45,604 nt of DNA from an uncultured Parafilimonas sp. (GCA_903882935.1 CAIRZB010000040.1:1-45604); one strand, 5' to 3'; shown: positions 8,564-19,704, counted from the stretch's first letter. Numbers and translations are program-made. The notes: generated by a model not told the origin, from the letters alone.

Positions 8564-9976
8564 ATGTTTATTAAACAGTTATACACGGGGTGTTTAAGTG
8601 AGGCAGCTTATTATATTGAAAGCAACGGCGAAGCGGCGGTTATTGACCCGATGCGCGATACCGAAGAATACATTGTGCTTGCCAAAGAGAGAAACGCGGT
8701 TATTAAATATATTTTTGAAACCCATTTTCATGCCGACTTTGTAAGCGGGCATATTGATTTGAGCAAAGCCACCGGAGCCCCCATTGTTTACGGGCCCGAT
8801 ACCAAGGCCGATTTTGAGGTGCACATTGCGGCAGACGGTGAAATATTTGCCCTTGGCGAGGTAACAATTAAGGTATTGCACACGCCAGGCCATACCTTAG
8901 AAAGCACCTGTTACTTATTAAATGATGAAACAGGCAAGGCCAACGCCGTATTTACCGGCGATACCCTGTTTGTGGGCGATGTAGGCAGGCCCGACCTTGC
9001 ACAGGATGGCAATACTTTAACCGTGGCCGACCTTGCAGCCATGCTATACGACAGCCTGCAGGCTAAAATTGTGCCGCTGCCCAACGATGTAATTGTGTAC
9101 CCTGCGCACGGGCCGGGCAGCAGCTGCGGTAAAAACCTTGGCCCGCAAACCCAAAGCACCATTGGTGAGGAGAAACAAAACAATTACGCATTGAAAGCCG
9201 CCACAAAACACGAATTTATACAAGCCGTTACCGACGGCATAACAGCACCGCCCAACTATTTTCCCATAAATGCCAAAATTAATAAGGAGGGCTATGAAAG
9301 CCTGGAGGGCATTTTGCAAAAAGCTTTATTGCCTTTAAGCATTGCGGCGTTTAAAAAGCTGGTAACCGGTGACGACATCATTATTTTAGATACCCGCAAT
9401 GCCAATGTATTTATGCATGGCTTTGTGCCCGGTGCCATTAGCATTGGCCTGGAAGGCCGCTTTGCCGAATGGGCCGGCACACTACTGCCTTTTAATAAAA
9501 CATTGGCACTGGTTACCGACAATGGCCAGGAAAAAGAAACGGCCATAAGGCTTGCCCGCGTTGGTTTTCAAAACTTTGCAGGCTATTTAAAAGGTGGTTT
9601 TGAGGCTTGGCAAAAAGCGGGCGAGCAAATTGATATTATTATTGACGTGGATGCCGACGAGGTAGCCATGGATATACCATTTGACGAACGGATGGTGGTT
9701 ATTGACGTGCGTAAGGAGCCTGAATTTGCAGACGGCCACATAAAAGATGCGGTAAACATACCACTGGAAACGTTGGTTGACCCTGCCAGCATGGCCAATA
9801 TTGAGGAAACCGACAACCTATACGTGTATTGCGCCGGTGGCTACCGCAGCGTAATTGCCTGCTCGTTGTTAAAAAGGGAGGGCATACACAACCTACGCAA
9901 TATAAACGGGGGTTATGCCGCCGTAAAGGATACCGAAGGTATTGAAACTGAAAAAAGCGTGGCAGCCCTTAATTAA
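8564..9976 (+). CDS. MBL-fold hydrolase with two rhodanese domains (persulfide dioxygenase-like)
   Basis: A 470-residue protein with an N-terminal metallo-beta-lactamase fold of the ETHE1/Blh group: THFHADF gives the metal-binding His54, His56 and Asp58, LHTPGHT the third His, and FTGDTLFVGDVGRPDL the bridging Asp. Two rhodanese domains follow. The first (~265-360, IIILDTRNANVFMHGFVPGA) has LVTDNGQEKE where the catalytic loop should be and lacks the active cysteine. The second (~375-470) has YCAGGYRS with Cys423 and should be active. Family members oxidise glutathione or CoA persulfide to sulfite and transfer sulfur, so a role in sulfide detoxification is likely. ATG 8564 is chosen over a TTG at 8555 because of the promoter. 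Downstream is a strong terminator. Confidence 0.88.
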   Translation: MFIKQLYTGCLSEAAYYIESNGEAAVIDPMRDTEEYIVLAKERNAVIKYIFETHFHADFVSGHIDLSKATGAPIVYGPDTKADFEVHIAADGEIFALGEVTIKVLHTPGHTLESTCYLLNDETGKANAVFTGDTLFVGDVGRPDLAQDGNTLTVADLAAMLYDSLQAKIVPLPNDVIVYPAHGPGSSCGKNLGPQTQSTIGEEKQNNYALKAATKHEFIQAVTDGITAPPNYFPINAKINKEGYESLEGILQKALLPLSIAAFKKLVTGDDIIILDTRNANVFMHGFVPGAISIGLEGRFAEWAGTLLPFNKTLALVTDNGQEKETAIRLARVGFQNFAGYLKGGFEAWQKAGEQIDIIIDVDADEVAMDIPFDERMVVIDVRKEPEFADGHIKDAVNIPLETLVDPASMANIEETDNLYVYCAGGYRSVIACSLLKREGIHNLRNINGGYAAVKDTEGIETEKSVAALN

Positions 9977-10011
9977 CCGCCTTTTACCACATAGCCTAAA
10001 CAAGGTACCAT

Positions 10012-10048
10012 AAACGCGGAAGTTGAACCAACAGCTTCCGCGTTTTTT
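10012..10048 (+). terminator. Rho-independent terminator after the MBL-rhodanese gene
   Basis: AAACGCGGAAG (10012-10022) pairs perfectly with CTTCCGCGTTT (10035-10045); the T run extends to 10048. It lies 36 bases past the stop codon. Confidence 0.9.
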
Positions 10049-10085
10049 ATTTGGGGTAACTACAAACAACTTCAATCCCTGACGT

Positions 10086-10257
10086 TTAAAAATTAAATAG
10101 CTATCCGCTATTTGGTTTGGCTACCGATTGGCCTTTGCCGTTGTTGGGTGTTTTCACCAACAACCATAATACGGGCAGACAATACGATGGCAAACTCTGA
10201 TGTTGCAAACACCCAACAAAGGCAGGTAAACCAAATAGCGGATACCCATTAAAAATT
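10086..10257. repeat. Foldback (MITE-like) element flanked by a 9-bp direct repeat
   Basis: GCTATCCGCTATTTGGTTT at 10100-10118 recurs inverted at 10228-10245, and the inner TTGGGTGTTT segment near 10144 recurs inverted as AAACACCCAA at 10208-10217. A smaller perfect hairpin GTTGTTGG/CCAACAAC sits at 10139-10164. The whole is flanked by identical TTAAAAATT at 10086-10094 and 10249-10257, which looks like a target-site duplication. There is no transposase in it, so a non-autonomous element is the simplest reading. The flanks are AT-rich, so a chance match of the 9 bases is possible. Confidence 0.6.
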
Positions 10258-10470
10258 TCACGAATACCCTAAAATTGTACCAATTTGCTACAGGGGTTGT
10301 ATCACATGCGAACACTTTTGCTTGGATTCCAAAAACAAACGTGTATTCATAAAATCCGTTCAGCACATTATTTTACCTACCATCACCCATTTTTGCCATT
10401 TATCAGGCGTTTATATAGCCATTAACATAGCCTGCCATGCCGTTTGTACTATATGTTTCAAATGACTTTT

Positions 10471-10914
10471 ATGAAAAAGCAAATAATACGGGTGGTGGTT
10501 ATAGCGGTAGCGGTTATACTGGTTGCATGGCACAGCCCAATTGCGGCACTGATAACCCCTGAGAAAACAACCAGCAAAAATATACAGGTAGAAATATACA
10601 AGGGCGAGGCATACACTTCCTCGGTATATACCGATGCATCGGCCAGGTTACAGGTAACCGTTGTTAAGGTACGCGGCAACCGGCGCAGTATTGTTTGGCA
10701 AAAAAATTACGACGCAAAATTATTAAGCCAATACCCCAGCGCGGCCAATGCTATCAGCCAAAACATCCTGATACCGAACGTGGCCGACAATAGGGAACAC
10801 CTGGAAGTATTGTATACGCTTACCTACGATTCAAAAGGCAGCGTGATGCAGCTGCAAGACGGAACCGTAATAGCCAAGGGCGTAAAAAACGGCAAACTCT
10901 CCATCAACATTTAA
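10471..10914 (+). CDS. Small secreted protein of unknown function
   Basis: A 147-residue protein beginning MKKQIIRVVVIAVAVILVAW, a signal peptide or N-terminal membrane anchor. The frame is open upstream to 10444, but the Lys-Lys-hydrophobic pattern makes ATG 10471 the natural start. The mature part is beta-rich (IQVEIYKGEAYTSSVY, LQVTVVKVRGN, HLEVLYTLTYDSKGS), with no cysteine and no motif I recognise. It stands alone, followed by a terminator shared with the convergent macroglobulin gene. Confidence 0.65.
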   Translation: MKKQIIRVVVIAVAVILVAWHSPIAALITPEKTTSKNIQVEIYKGEAYTSSVYTDASARLQVTVVKVRGNRRSIVWQKNYDAKLLSQYPSAANAISQNILIPNVADNREHLEVLYTLTYDSKGSVMQLQDGTVIAKGVKNGKLSINI

Positions 10915-10962
10915 TATACATTTTCAAATGCTTTGCCCGGTAACGGCAGCCCGAGAAAAGCG

Positions 10963-11000
10963 AAAGCGGCAGGTGTAATGCCCGCCGCTTTTTATTTTTT
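10963..11000. terminator. Terminator between convergent genes
   Basis: AAAGCGGC-a-GG at 10963-10973 pairs with CC-c-GCCGCTTT at 10981-10991, followed by a T-rich stretch to 11000. It lies between the plus-strand secreted protein and the minus-strand macroglobulin gene. Confidence 0.8.
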
Positions 11001-11038
11001 GCTTTGGCTGACAAACATACCATAAAGCCCTCCGCATG

Positions 11039-14000
11039 TTACTTCACCTGCACCACCCTAATTTCATTTCTGCCATAAAAACTGGGGTAATACATCAATG
11101 AGGCCTTGGCCGGGTTTAGTGTGTAAGCACCATTGTACCTGCTTTCCAAATCAATGCTAAACGTGTGGATACCCACACTAAGATGTTCGGCAAATAAAAC
11201 CGCTTTGTTTTTCATAAACTCTTTATGCACCTGCCAGTCGCTTTGGTTTTTGTCGGCATACAGGCAGCCTGCTGGTATCGGTACTTCCATCATCACATAT
11301 TCCGCTTCTTTTAAAACATTTACCTGTGCAACCATGGTAACTTTTTCACCCGCTGTTAAGTAAGCAACTTTGTTGCCGTTTTTTTCAAACCAGGTTTGTA
11401 TATCAAAATTGCTGGTTACCGGTTGTGGCTGTGCATTAAAAAAGTGCTGGTAGGCGGTAAGGTATACTAACCCGCCACCGGCTTTGGTTAGGCTAAGTTG
11501 CCGGGCCGGGTTTTTAATAACAGTTTTGTAAGGGAACTGCGAGATAGAAAATACACTGTCGCCTGAAAAGCTTACTACAGCCGGTTGTTGAAAATGGCCG
11601 TTTTGCGCCAGCAGGTAAGGCAGCGTTGCTGATACAACCGAAGCACTGGTAACCGTATTAACCCAATGCCCCTGTTTACGCTCAGCAAGAAAATATTGGA
11701 TGATGCCATCCAGTTCGGTATCGTGGCCTTTTTCCTGCTGCAATACTTCAAAAGCCAGTGTTGTTGTGGCGTTGGCATCGCTGTACCAACGGTAGTTATC
11801 GGTACCCCAGTGCAAACTGCCTAACATACCGGGTACGGCTTTGCTTAGTAACCATTCCAGTTCCTTTGCATGTTCTTGGTTAAGCAGTTGTTTTATGCGC
11901 ACATACTGCCATTGCTGTTGCTGGTTTAGGGAGTCAAAATGAATTTTTTCCAACCAAGGCTTGTAATCAATAACATGGTGTGCTTCGCCCATGGCAAGCA
12001 GGCTTGCAAGCAACTGGTCACTGCCCATTGTTGTCAATTCATTCTGCAGGTATAGCAGCCCGTTGCGGATGCCGGTTTCCACCATTGGGTTATCCCGCAT
12101 GGGCAGCAGTGCTTTAACCACATAAGCGGTAATGTTCACGTCTGCGTTTCCATTTTCCCACCAACCCCAGCCACCGCTGTATAATTGCGCTTTCTGTAGT
12201 TTTTGCACCAGCCAGTTAATGGTATTATCATCCGTAAAAGGCTTGTGCAGCGTTTCGTAAATTTTCTTTTTCATCAGCAGGCCGCGCAGCTTGCTGCCTG
12301 TTTGTTCCATACAGTAGTAGGGATAGTTTTTAAGGTGCTCAACCTCGTCCAACAGTATATCCAGGGTATTGTTTTGTGCGTACAATTCAACCGGTGAGCC
12401 ATTATTTTTTGGCGAAAAGGTAATGCTGGTATCATTCTTTAGCACCCAAAAACTACCGGTGGTTTCTTCGGTACCGCGTTTAAAAACGGGTATTTTTCTC
12501 TCCTCCCCGTCCTTAAACCCGGTGGTTGTTTGCAGGCTGAATGCCGCCTTTAATGTATCACCCGGCGGGGCAGCCATGGCATATTGTTTAACCACAGATG
12601 CTTTGGGCCGCAGCGTTATAAGATCTTGACCTGCCTGTATACCCTTAACGGTAAACGACGTGGTGGCATTGTACACATCACCCGTATAATTTAATGCTTT
12701 GCCAACCGGCTGGGCACTGTCGCCTTCCAATAAAAACTGCGGCATGCTCAATTCTGCCATCAACGGCTTGTACGATTGTACAAAGCTAACTGCCTTGCCC
12801 ATGTGCCGGTGCTTATCCATGCCCAGCACATATGTTTGCCAGCCGGTAGAATTGTCTGGGTAAGTTACCACAAATTTTGCCTGCCCATGTTCATCGGTAA
12901 ATAACGCTGGCTGCCAAAAAGCATAATCACGAAACTGCTGCCGCAGGGTGTTGGTTTTAGTGGTTACCACTAAAACACCATTGGCTGCCTCCGCACCGTA
13001 TAAAGCAACGGCTTCCATTCCTTTTAAAACGGTTATATTGCTTATCATATCGGCCGTAACATTTGCCGGCATTTCGTGGTACAGAATGCCGTCTACCACA
13101 AAAAGCGGTGTGCCAACACCATGCATGCTGCTAATGCCGCGTAAGGCAGTACTTGCACCGCTGCCCGGCTCTCCGCTAACCTGTACCCCTAAGACGTTGC
13201 CCTTTAAACTTCGTACAGTGCTAGTTAGCTCTTTGCCGCTTATCACCGAAACTGACCCGGTTAACTCCATCTTTTTCGCCGAGCCATAGCCGACAACTAC
13301 AATCTCGTCAAGGTGTTGGCTGGAAAGATTTAGCGGCACCCTCAGTATCTTAGGTTCCATTTCAAGAACCTCAATAATCATTTCTTTTGTCTCAAAACCC
13401 ACCGACGAAATAACCAAAACACAGCGGCCTTCTTTAATATTGTAAAAAGCAAAATTACCGTCACGGTCCGTAGCAGTGGCAGTTTTGGTGCCCTTAATCA
13501 TTACTGTTGCATAGGCTATGGCAAGCCCCCCTTTTTTGTCAACAACCTTGCCGGTTATTGTTGCCTTGCCCTTGCTGTAAGTAGGTAGGCTTTGCCAAGT
13601 ATCGTTGTTGGTGGCCGCGTTGTTTTTAGCGGCTTCGTTTGTTGGGTTTAGCCTTGCCTCAGCTGCCTCATTAAATAGCCTCGCCAGTAAATAATTACCG
13701 TTGTAATAATGGCCCTTGCTGGTTTTGATGCAAAAAGTAGCTGATGGCTGTATGTTTATGCTGTCTATCTGCATAGCATTGTTGTGTTCGTCCACCAACA
13801 GCAGGGTGTAGAAACCGCTGTCAATATTATTTACAGTTCGTATATTACCATTGAGTATTTTAGTTGATGCCGAATGACCGTTTGCATAAAGAACAACGTA
13901 CCGCAGGGTGGTATCTTTTGCCACGGTTAATTGTAGCTTACCCTTGCCTGCCTGGTTATAGTAGTAATTGTTGTAGGTGAAGTTTAAAAAATATTGCTGT

Positions 14001-16828
14001 GGGTATGCTTTTGGCGGATACTGTATAACAGGGTGCGGCGCAATGGTATCGCCCAACACCCATACCGGCTTAGCAATAACCGGCAGGTAGTATTTATCTT
14101 TTCGCAGGGGGAATATTGCTTTCTTCTCCAATCGCAGTATTTGTTTGGAAATATTGTATTCATACCCCGGCTCAAACCTAAAATGGATGTCAAAATTGCC
14201 CGGGGCAAAAAGGTGCAGGCTATCGCCAGTTGCAAAAGGGCCGATAAGGTGCTTTGCGGCACTTGCCAGATGAATAGTTTTAGCCCCTTCCCATATATAA
14301 CTGTAGTTGGTTTCAACATTATTATCCACCTGCATGATGGAGGATTCCAGTTTGCTTATTTCTTCCTCCGAAAAATAATTGTTTACAATATCAACCTTGC
14401 TGTTTGGCGGAAGTTTGTCAATATCAAACACAAAGTCATGCTTGTAACCGGGCTGTGTATAAATGCTGTCAATGGTAATAAATTTATTGTACAGCCGCAT
14501 GCCTATTTGTACATAGCCGCCAAAGGTTTCAAACGCGTAGGGCATTGCCTCGGTAACGCCTTTGTAGTAAACAAGCTGCCGGTTAATGTACAGCATATAT
14601 ACTTGCTGTTTTTGGCCGTGGCTTACTGCGTTTACACTCAATTGCGTAGAAAAGCCAGTTACCGGCGTAGGCTTGTCAACATAACCGTTTGTAGGAAAAA
14701 GCATCTGGTAATAAGCCATAGTGTCCAACCCAAAAGCCTTTACCCAGCCTGTGTGTTTACCCAATGGATAATGACTGGACATATATGCATCATCGGTCTC
14801 AAATTTATCGCGCTGTAATACGGGCTTTAGCCTGTATTTGGCTAAATAAGGTGGGTCTGGCACACGTATATCCTTTTTAAACTGGCTGTTATAACTTAGC
14901 GCGGTAAGGTTAACGTTTTTTACAGGCTTGTTATGGTAATCAGTTACCCCAACGGATAAGGTATCTTTCTGGCCGGGAAAAACGGCAGCCGCGCCCGATA
15001 CATTTATATTAAGCAGTTTATGCAGTACCCCGATAGTTTGCTCGCCAAACTCCTCCTCGCCAGCCCACCAGTACTGCCATTTTACGGTGTACATTTTTCT
15101 GGCAGTCGCCTTGTTGGTTTGCCATGTTATTGCAGCGTCGGATGATTTACCCTGGGCTTTAATCGCATTGCCATCAAACACAGTATAAGAAATTGGTATT
15201 TTGTATGGGTTCTCCAGTGCAAACCCCAAGGTATCACCCTTGCTGATGCGTAACAAACTTACCAAACCACTTTTTGCACCGACCCGTATTTCTGCTGAGT
15301 CTTTCCCGCCGTCTTTTTCGTTTATCAAAAAAGTATATTCCTCTGCAAGTGGGTCAATCTTTGCTTTAAAAGGAAATTTTACTGGGGTGTTTTCATCTAT
15401 CCTACCACCTATAACAACCTTTCCGATTTGTTCCGCACTTATGCCATTCACCCTGTATTCGGCATATACCGTGTCATTTTTTATTTCTGCCACAAGTTCC
15501 CTGTGGCCGGGGCTGTAGTGTATGGTTAGGTTTTTGTCCTGCAGTTCGTTATTACTGTTTGTAAAGGTTAGCGTAGCCTTTATACTTACACCCGCGTCTG
15601 GCAATATGGTTGCCGGTACATCAAATTCCGTTTCCCCTTGCGCAAGCAGGGTTTTCTTCTGCGCAAATAGCGTATCGGGTACATACATACTGTCTTTATA
15701 AAAAGTATGGATGTCATCAGTGGTTAATATAAGTTTTGCGGATGCATCCAGCAGGGGCAGGCCTGCTGCATCTTTGGCACTGCCAAAAAAACGCATGGTA
15801 TCCGCAGGGTAATAGGTTTCTTGTGCGCTGCGTATATTATAATTGGCAACCTCATCCAACACATAATCCTCTAACTTAAAATTTTTTGCAATAATGCGCT
15901 TACCGTTTTTGGTGGTAAGGTTTACCGTATAATTAACATCGTTGGGCAAAGTATCAGAAAGTGGGAATTGTGCGATATACGAGCCGGGTGAAGATGGCTT
16001 AATAATATTTATCAGCTGCTTGTGTTGTTGTCCGTTTGCATAATATTCAAGGCTGATATGTACGGCCTTGTTATACTGCCGCCACCGCTTGCTAAAAATA
16101 TACGCTTTAAATTTTACGGTGTCAGTTTGCTTATACTTAGGCTGGTTAAATACCATGGTACCGGCCGCACCAATGTTATTGGCCTTGTATGCATGCCCCT
16201 CTTTAAACAACTGCCCTATGGTTCGCGGCAGCCAGCTAATCATCCTTATAAGCTTTGTGCGTGTAAAGTTTTGCCAGCGTTGCTGCAGTATGGTTTTATA
16301 ATTGCCTTCGTCGTCTGCTGTTAATGTAATATAGGTTGTATCGCCGGGTGCGTAAATTTTAACCATAGCCCCATCAGGCTTTTTTTGTTGTACGCAATAG
16401 CTTTGCGCAAAGCTGTTAAACACAGCCTCTTTATCATTCACCCAAACATGTGCATCATTAATAAAATTACCTTGCTTGTCGCGCACCAGCAGTTGTAGCC
16501 CGTGCCTGTTGTTTATTGGGTAGGCAATTAAGTTGGTTACACCCGTTGTGTAAGCCCTTACGTCATCCCCGCTTACCCATATAACCACATACAAACCTTT
16601 GGCAAGTTTTGTTTCATCAACGCTGTCTGCATCAAAAATGGCAGCCGGGGTTTGGGTTTGGTAGGCATCAACATCAATACTGTCTAGTTTTATATATTTT
16701 TCGGCCGCCGCCGCTGTAATGTGGTAAGCAAAACATTGGGTGCTTTTTTGGGCAACGTTTTTTAGGCTAGCCTGTGCGCACAAAATAAATGGCAGTACCA
16801 TTGCTGGTATAATAAGCAGTTTTTTCAT
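11039..16828 (-). CDS. Alpha-2-macroglobulin-like protein with an embedded carboxypeptidase-regulatory and TonB-plug module
   Basis: A 1929-residue exported protein (signal peptide MKKLLIIPAMVLPFILCAQA). An N-terminal region of about 220 residues is followed by an MG2 macroglobulin domain (MVFNQPKYKQTDTVKFKAYI, ~225-320) and further MG repeats to ~1050. At ~1085-1170 lies a CarboxypepD_reg domain (ITGKVVDKKGGLAIAYATV) and at ~1175-1290 a SusC-type TonB plug (LDEIVVVGYGSAKKMELTGS, ALYGAEAANGVLVVTTK) with no beta-barrel after it. The A2M domain (QPALFTDEHGQAKFVVTYPD) then resumes, followed by a thioester site CMEQ (Cys1506-Gln1509) in YPYYCMEQT and an alpha-alpha toroid (YSGGWGWWENG). The intact Cys and Gln imply a functional protease-trapping macroglobulin. 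Bacterial relatives usually pair with penicillin-binding protein 1C; none is adjacent here. Confidence 0.88.
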   Translation of the reverse strand: MKKLLIIPAMVLPFILCAQASLKNVAQKSTQCFAYHITAAAAEKYIKLDSIDVDAYQTQTPAAIFDADSVDETKLAKGLYVVIWVSGDDVRAYTTGVTNLIAYPINNRHGLQLLVRDKQGNFINDAHVWVNDKEAVFNSFAQSYCVQQKKPDGAMVKIYAPGDTTYITLTADDEGNYKTILQQRWQNFTRTKLIRMISWLPRTIGQLFKEGHAYKANNIGAAGTMVFNQPKYKQTDTVKFKAYIFSKRWRQYNKAVHISLEYYANGQQHKQLINIIKPSSPGSYIAQFPLSDTLPNDVNYTVNLTTKNGKRIIAKNFKLEDYVLDEVANYNIRSAQETYYPADTMRFFGSAKDAAGLPLLDASAKLILTTDDIHTFYKDSMYVPDTLFAQKKTLLAQGETEFDVPATILPDAGVSIKATLTFTNSNNELQDKNLTIHYSPGHRELVAEIKNDTVYAEYRVNGISAEQIGKVVIGGRIDENTPVKFPFKAKIDPLAEEYTFLINEKDGGKDSAEIRVGAKSGLVSLLRISKGDTLGFALENPYKIPISYTVFDGNAIKAQGKSSDAAITWQTNKATARKMYTVKWQYWWAGEEEFGEQTIGVLHKLLNINVSGAAAVFPGQKDTLSVGVTDYHNKPVKNVNLTALSYNSQFKKDIRVPDPPYLAKYRLKPVLQRDKFETDDAYMSSHYPLGKHTGWVKAFGLDTMAYYQMLFPTNGYVDKPTPVTGFSTQLSVNAVSHGQKQQVYMLYINRQLVYYKGVTEAMPYAFETFGGYVQIGMRLYNKFITIDSIYTQPGYKHDFVFDIDKLPPNSKVDIVNNYFSEEEISKLESSIMQVDNNVETNYSYIWEGAKTIHLASAAKHLIGPFATGDSLHLFAPGNFDIHFRFEPGYEYNISKQILRLEKKAIFPLRKDKYYLPVIAKPVWVLGDTIAPHPVIQYPPKAYPQQYFLNFTYNNYYYNQAGKGKLQLTVAKDTTLRYVVLYANGHSASTKILNGNIRTVNNIDSGFYTLLLVDEHNNAMQIDSINIQPSATFCIKTSKGHYYNGNYLLARLFNEAAEARLNPTNEAAKNNAATNNDTWQSLPTYSKGKATITGKVVDKKGGLAIAYATVMIKGTKTATATDRDGNFAFYNIKEGRCVLVISSVGFETKEMIIEVLEMEPKILRVPLNLSSQHLDEIVVVGYGSAKKMELTGSVSVISGKELTSTVRSLKGNVLGVQVSGEPGSGASTALRGISSMHGVGTPLFVVDGILYHEMPANVTADMISNITVLKGMEAVALYGAEAANGVLVVTTKTNTLRQQFRDYAFWQPALFTDEHGQAKFVVTYPDNSTGWQTYVLGMDKHRHMGKAVSFVQSYKPLMAELSMPQFLLEGDSAQPVGKALNYTGDVYNATTSFTVKGIQAGQDLITLRPKASVVKQYAMAAPPGDTLKAAFSLQTTTGFKDGEERKIPVFKRGTEETTGSFWVLKNDTSITFSPKNNGSPVELYAQNNTLDILLDEVEHLKNYPYYCMEQTGSKLRGLLMKKKIYETLHKPFTDDNTINWLVQKLQKAQLYSGGWGWWENGNADVNITAYVVKALLPMRDNPMVETGIRNGLLYLQNELTTMGSDQLLASLLAMGEAHHVIDYKPWLEKIHFDSLNQQQQWQYVRIKQLLNQEHAKELEWLLSKAVPGMLGSLHWGTDNYRWYSDANATTTLAFEVLQQEKGHDTELDGIIQYFLAERKQGHWVNTVTSASVVSATLPYLLAQNGHFQQPAVVSFSGDSVFSISQFPYKTVIKNPARQLSLTKAGGGLVYLTAYQHFFNAQPQPVTSNFDIQTWFEKNGNKVAYLTAGEKVTMVAQVNVLKEAEYVMMEVPIPAGCLYADKNQSDWQVHKEFMKNKAVLFAEHLSVGIHTFSIDLESRYNGAYTLNPAKASLMYYPSFYGRNEIRVVQVK

Positions 16829-16981
16829 ATCCGATGATTGATTGCGCTATGAGGATGCCAGAAACGAAAAAATTACACAAGCGACAGCAGCAATTTTAAA
16901 AATTAATAGTTGGGATGGAAAAACAACTACCCTTAAAGCAGCTTTTTGCAATAATGCATTCTCAAATAGCCGAAAGTGTAC

Positions 16982-17656
16982 TCAAGGCGTTTTTTGCCCC
17001 ATTAAAAATTTCCAGGCGGCCTCTATGCCTTCGGTGGTAAATTTTTTACCCACTGGCGGCATAAACTTTTCTGCATTAAAATAGGCGCGTGGTGTGCAAG
17101 CCTTTTGCAGTGCCTGCGGGTTTGGTATAAATGGGGCAACCGCAGTTATTTTGTTGGCGGCGGTACAACTTAAACGCCAGGCCATGCTGCCGCCATTGTA
17201 AAACCCGGCGGCAAATATGCGTGCGGGGTCGCCTTGGTATTGCTGAATAAAATACCCCGTCATTATGTTTATAAAGCCCGCATCATTTATGGTGTCTGTG
17301 GGGGCATGGCTGTCTAACTTGGTATTCCAATGCCCACCCACCGCATCCGGGTATACCACAATACAGGATGATTCATCCGCTAGCCGGTGCAAGGTTTCGC
17401 CATATTTTTTTATGAGCAATGTGCCAGTTTCCCGTTCAGCATGTAAAAAGAAAGCAATCGGGTAGTTGACACTGCCGCCGTAATGCAGCGGTATGTAAAA
17501 ATTAATGGTACGGGGTATACCGTCAATAACAAAGCTGCTGCTGTAAATGCCTTGTGGCCGTACTGTATTCTCTTGGCTTTGGGCATAATTTGCAAACACG
17601 CAATTTAGCAGGCAAAGGCAAACCACTATTTTTTTAACGGCGGGCATGTATGGCAT
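16982..17656 (-). CDS. PHB-depolymerase/LpqC-like alpha/beta hydrolase lacking its catalytic serine
   Basis: A 224-residue exported protein (hydrophobic signal IVVCLCLLNCVFANYAQS) related to the poly(3-hydroxybutyrate) depolymerase/feruloyl esterase family. It keeps family patterns: RTINFYIPLHYGG, PIAFFLHA, a DAVGGHWNT loop and DPARIFAAGFYNGGSMAWRL. In the last, the nucleophile elbow G-x-S-x-G reads G-F-Y-N-G, so Tyr153 replaces the serine. The protein also stops soon after the AVAPF strand, before the usual catalytic Asp and His, and ends with a segment like the haem c-type domain tail KFMPPVGKKFTTEGIEA. It is therefore probably catalytically dead or a remnant. It lies just upstream of the macroglobulin gene on the same strand, 153 bases apart. 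Confidence 0.7.
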   Translation of the reverse strand: MPYMPAVKKIVVCLCLLNCVFANYAQSQENTVRPQGIYSSSFVIDGIPRTINFYIPLHYGGSVNYPIAFFLHAERETGTLLIKKYGETLHRLADESSCIVVYPDAVGGHWNTKLDSHAPTDTINDAGFINIMTGYFIQQYQGDPARIFAAGFYNGGSMAWRLSCTAANKITAVAPFIPNPQALQKACTPRAYFNAEKFMPPVGKKFTTEGIEAAWKFLMGQKTP

Positions 17657-17804
17657 TGTTGCAATATTTTAATACCGATTGGTAACCAAATAAAGGTAGG
17701 TACATTATTTAATTTCAATAACAACCAAACGGCCCATTTTTTAAACGCCCTTTAGCGGGACACATAGCAATTTTTAAAATGTTTAATTTTAGCTTAAAAC
17801 CATT

Positions 17805-17892
17805 TTTGAAAATTTATTTTTACTGTATCTTGCGCCTTTAAGGGTTTAGGGTTGAAAAAACCCCGGTAGTCTTGCCGGGGTTCTCTTTTTTA
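17805..17892 (+). ncRNA. Candidate short RNA: promoter immediately followed by a terminator
   Basis: TTTG at 17805-17808 and TATCTTGC at 17826-17833, 17 bases apart, resemble a Bacteroidota promoter. About 25 bases later AACCCCGG (17859-17866) and CCGGGGTT (17875-17882) form a strong hairpin followed by TCTCTTTTTT. The predicted transcript would be only about 50 nt and holds no ORF. Alternatively the hairpin may be a bidirectional boundary element. Family unknown. Confidence 0.4.
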
Positions 17893-19690
<1,798 letters not shown>

Positions 19691-19704
19691 CAGCCACTTT
19701 ACAA

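Noticed and set aside
10154-10366. A 70-codon minus-strand ORF
   Set aside because: It runs through the foldback element and is a by-product of that repeat.
13994-14818. A 274-codon plus-strand ORF
   Set aside because: It lies entirely antisense to the macroglobulin gene, is composed of unusual residues and has no recognisable motif; the minus-strand gene explains the DNA.
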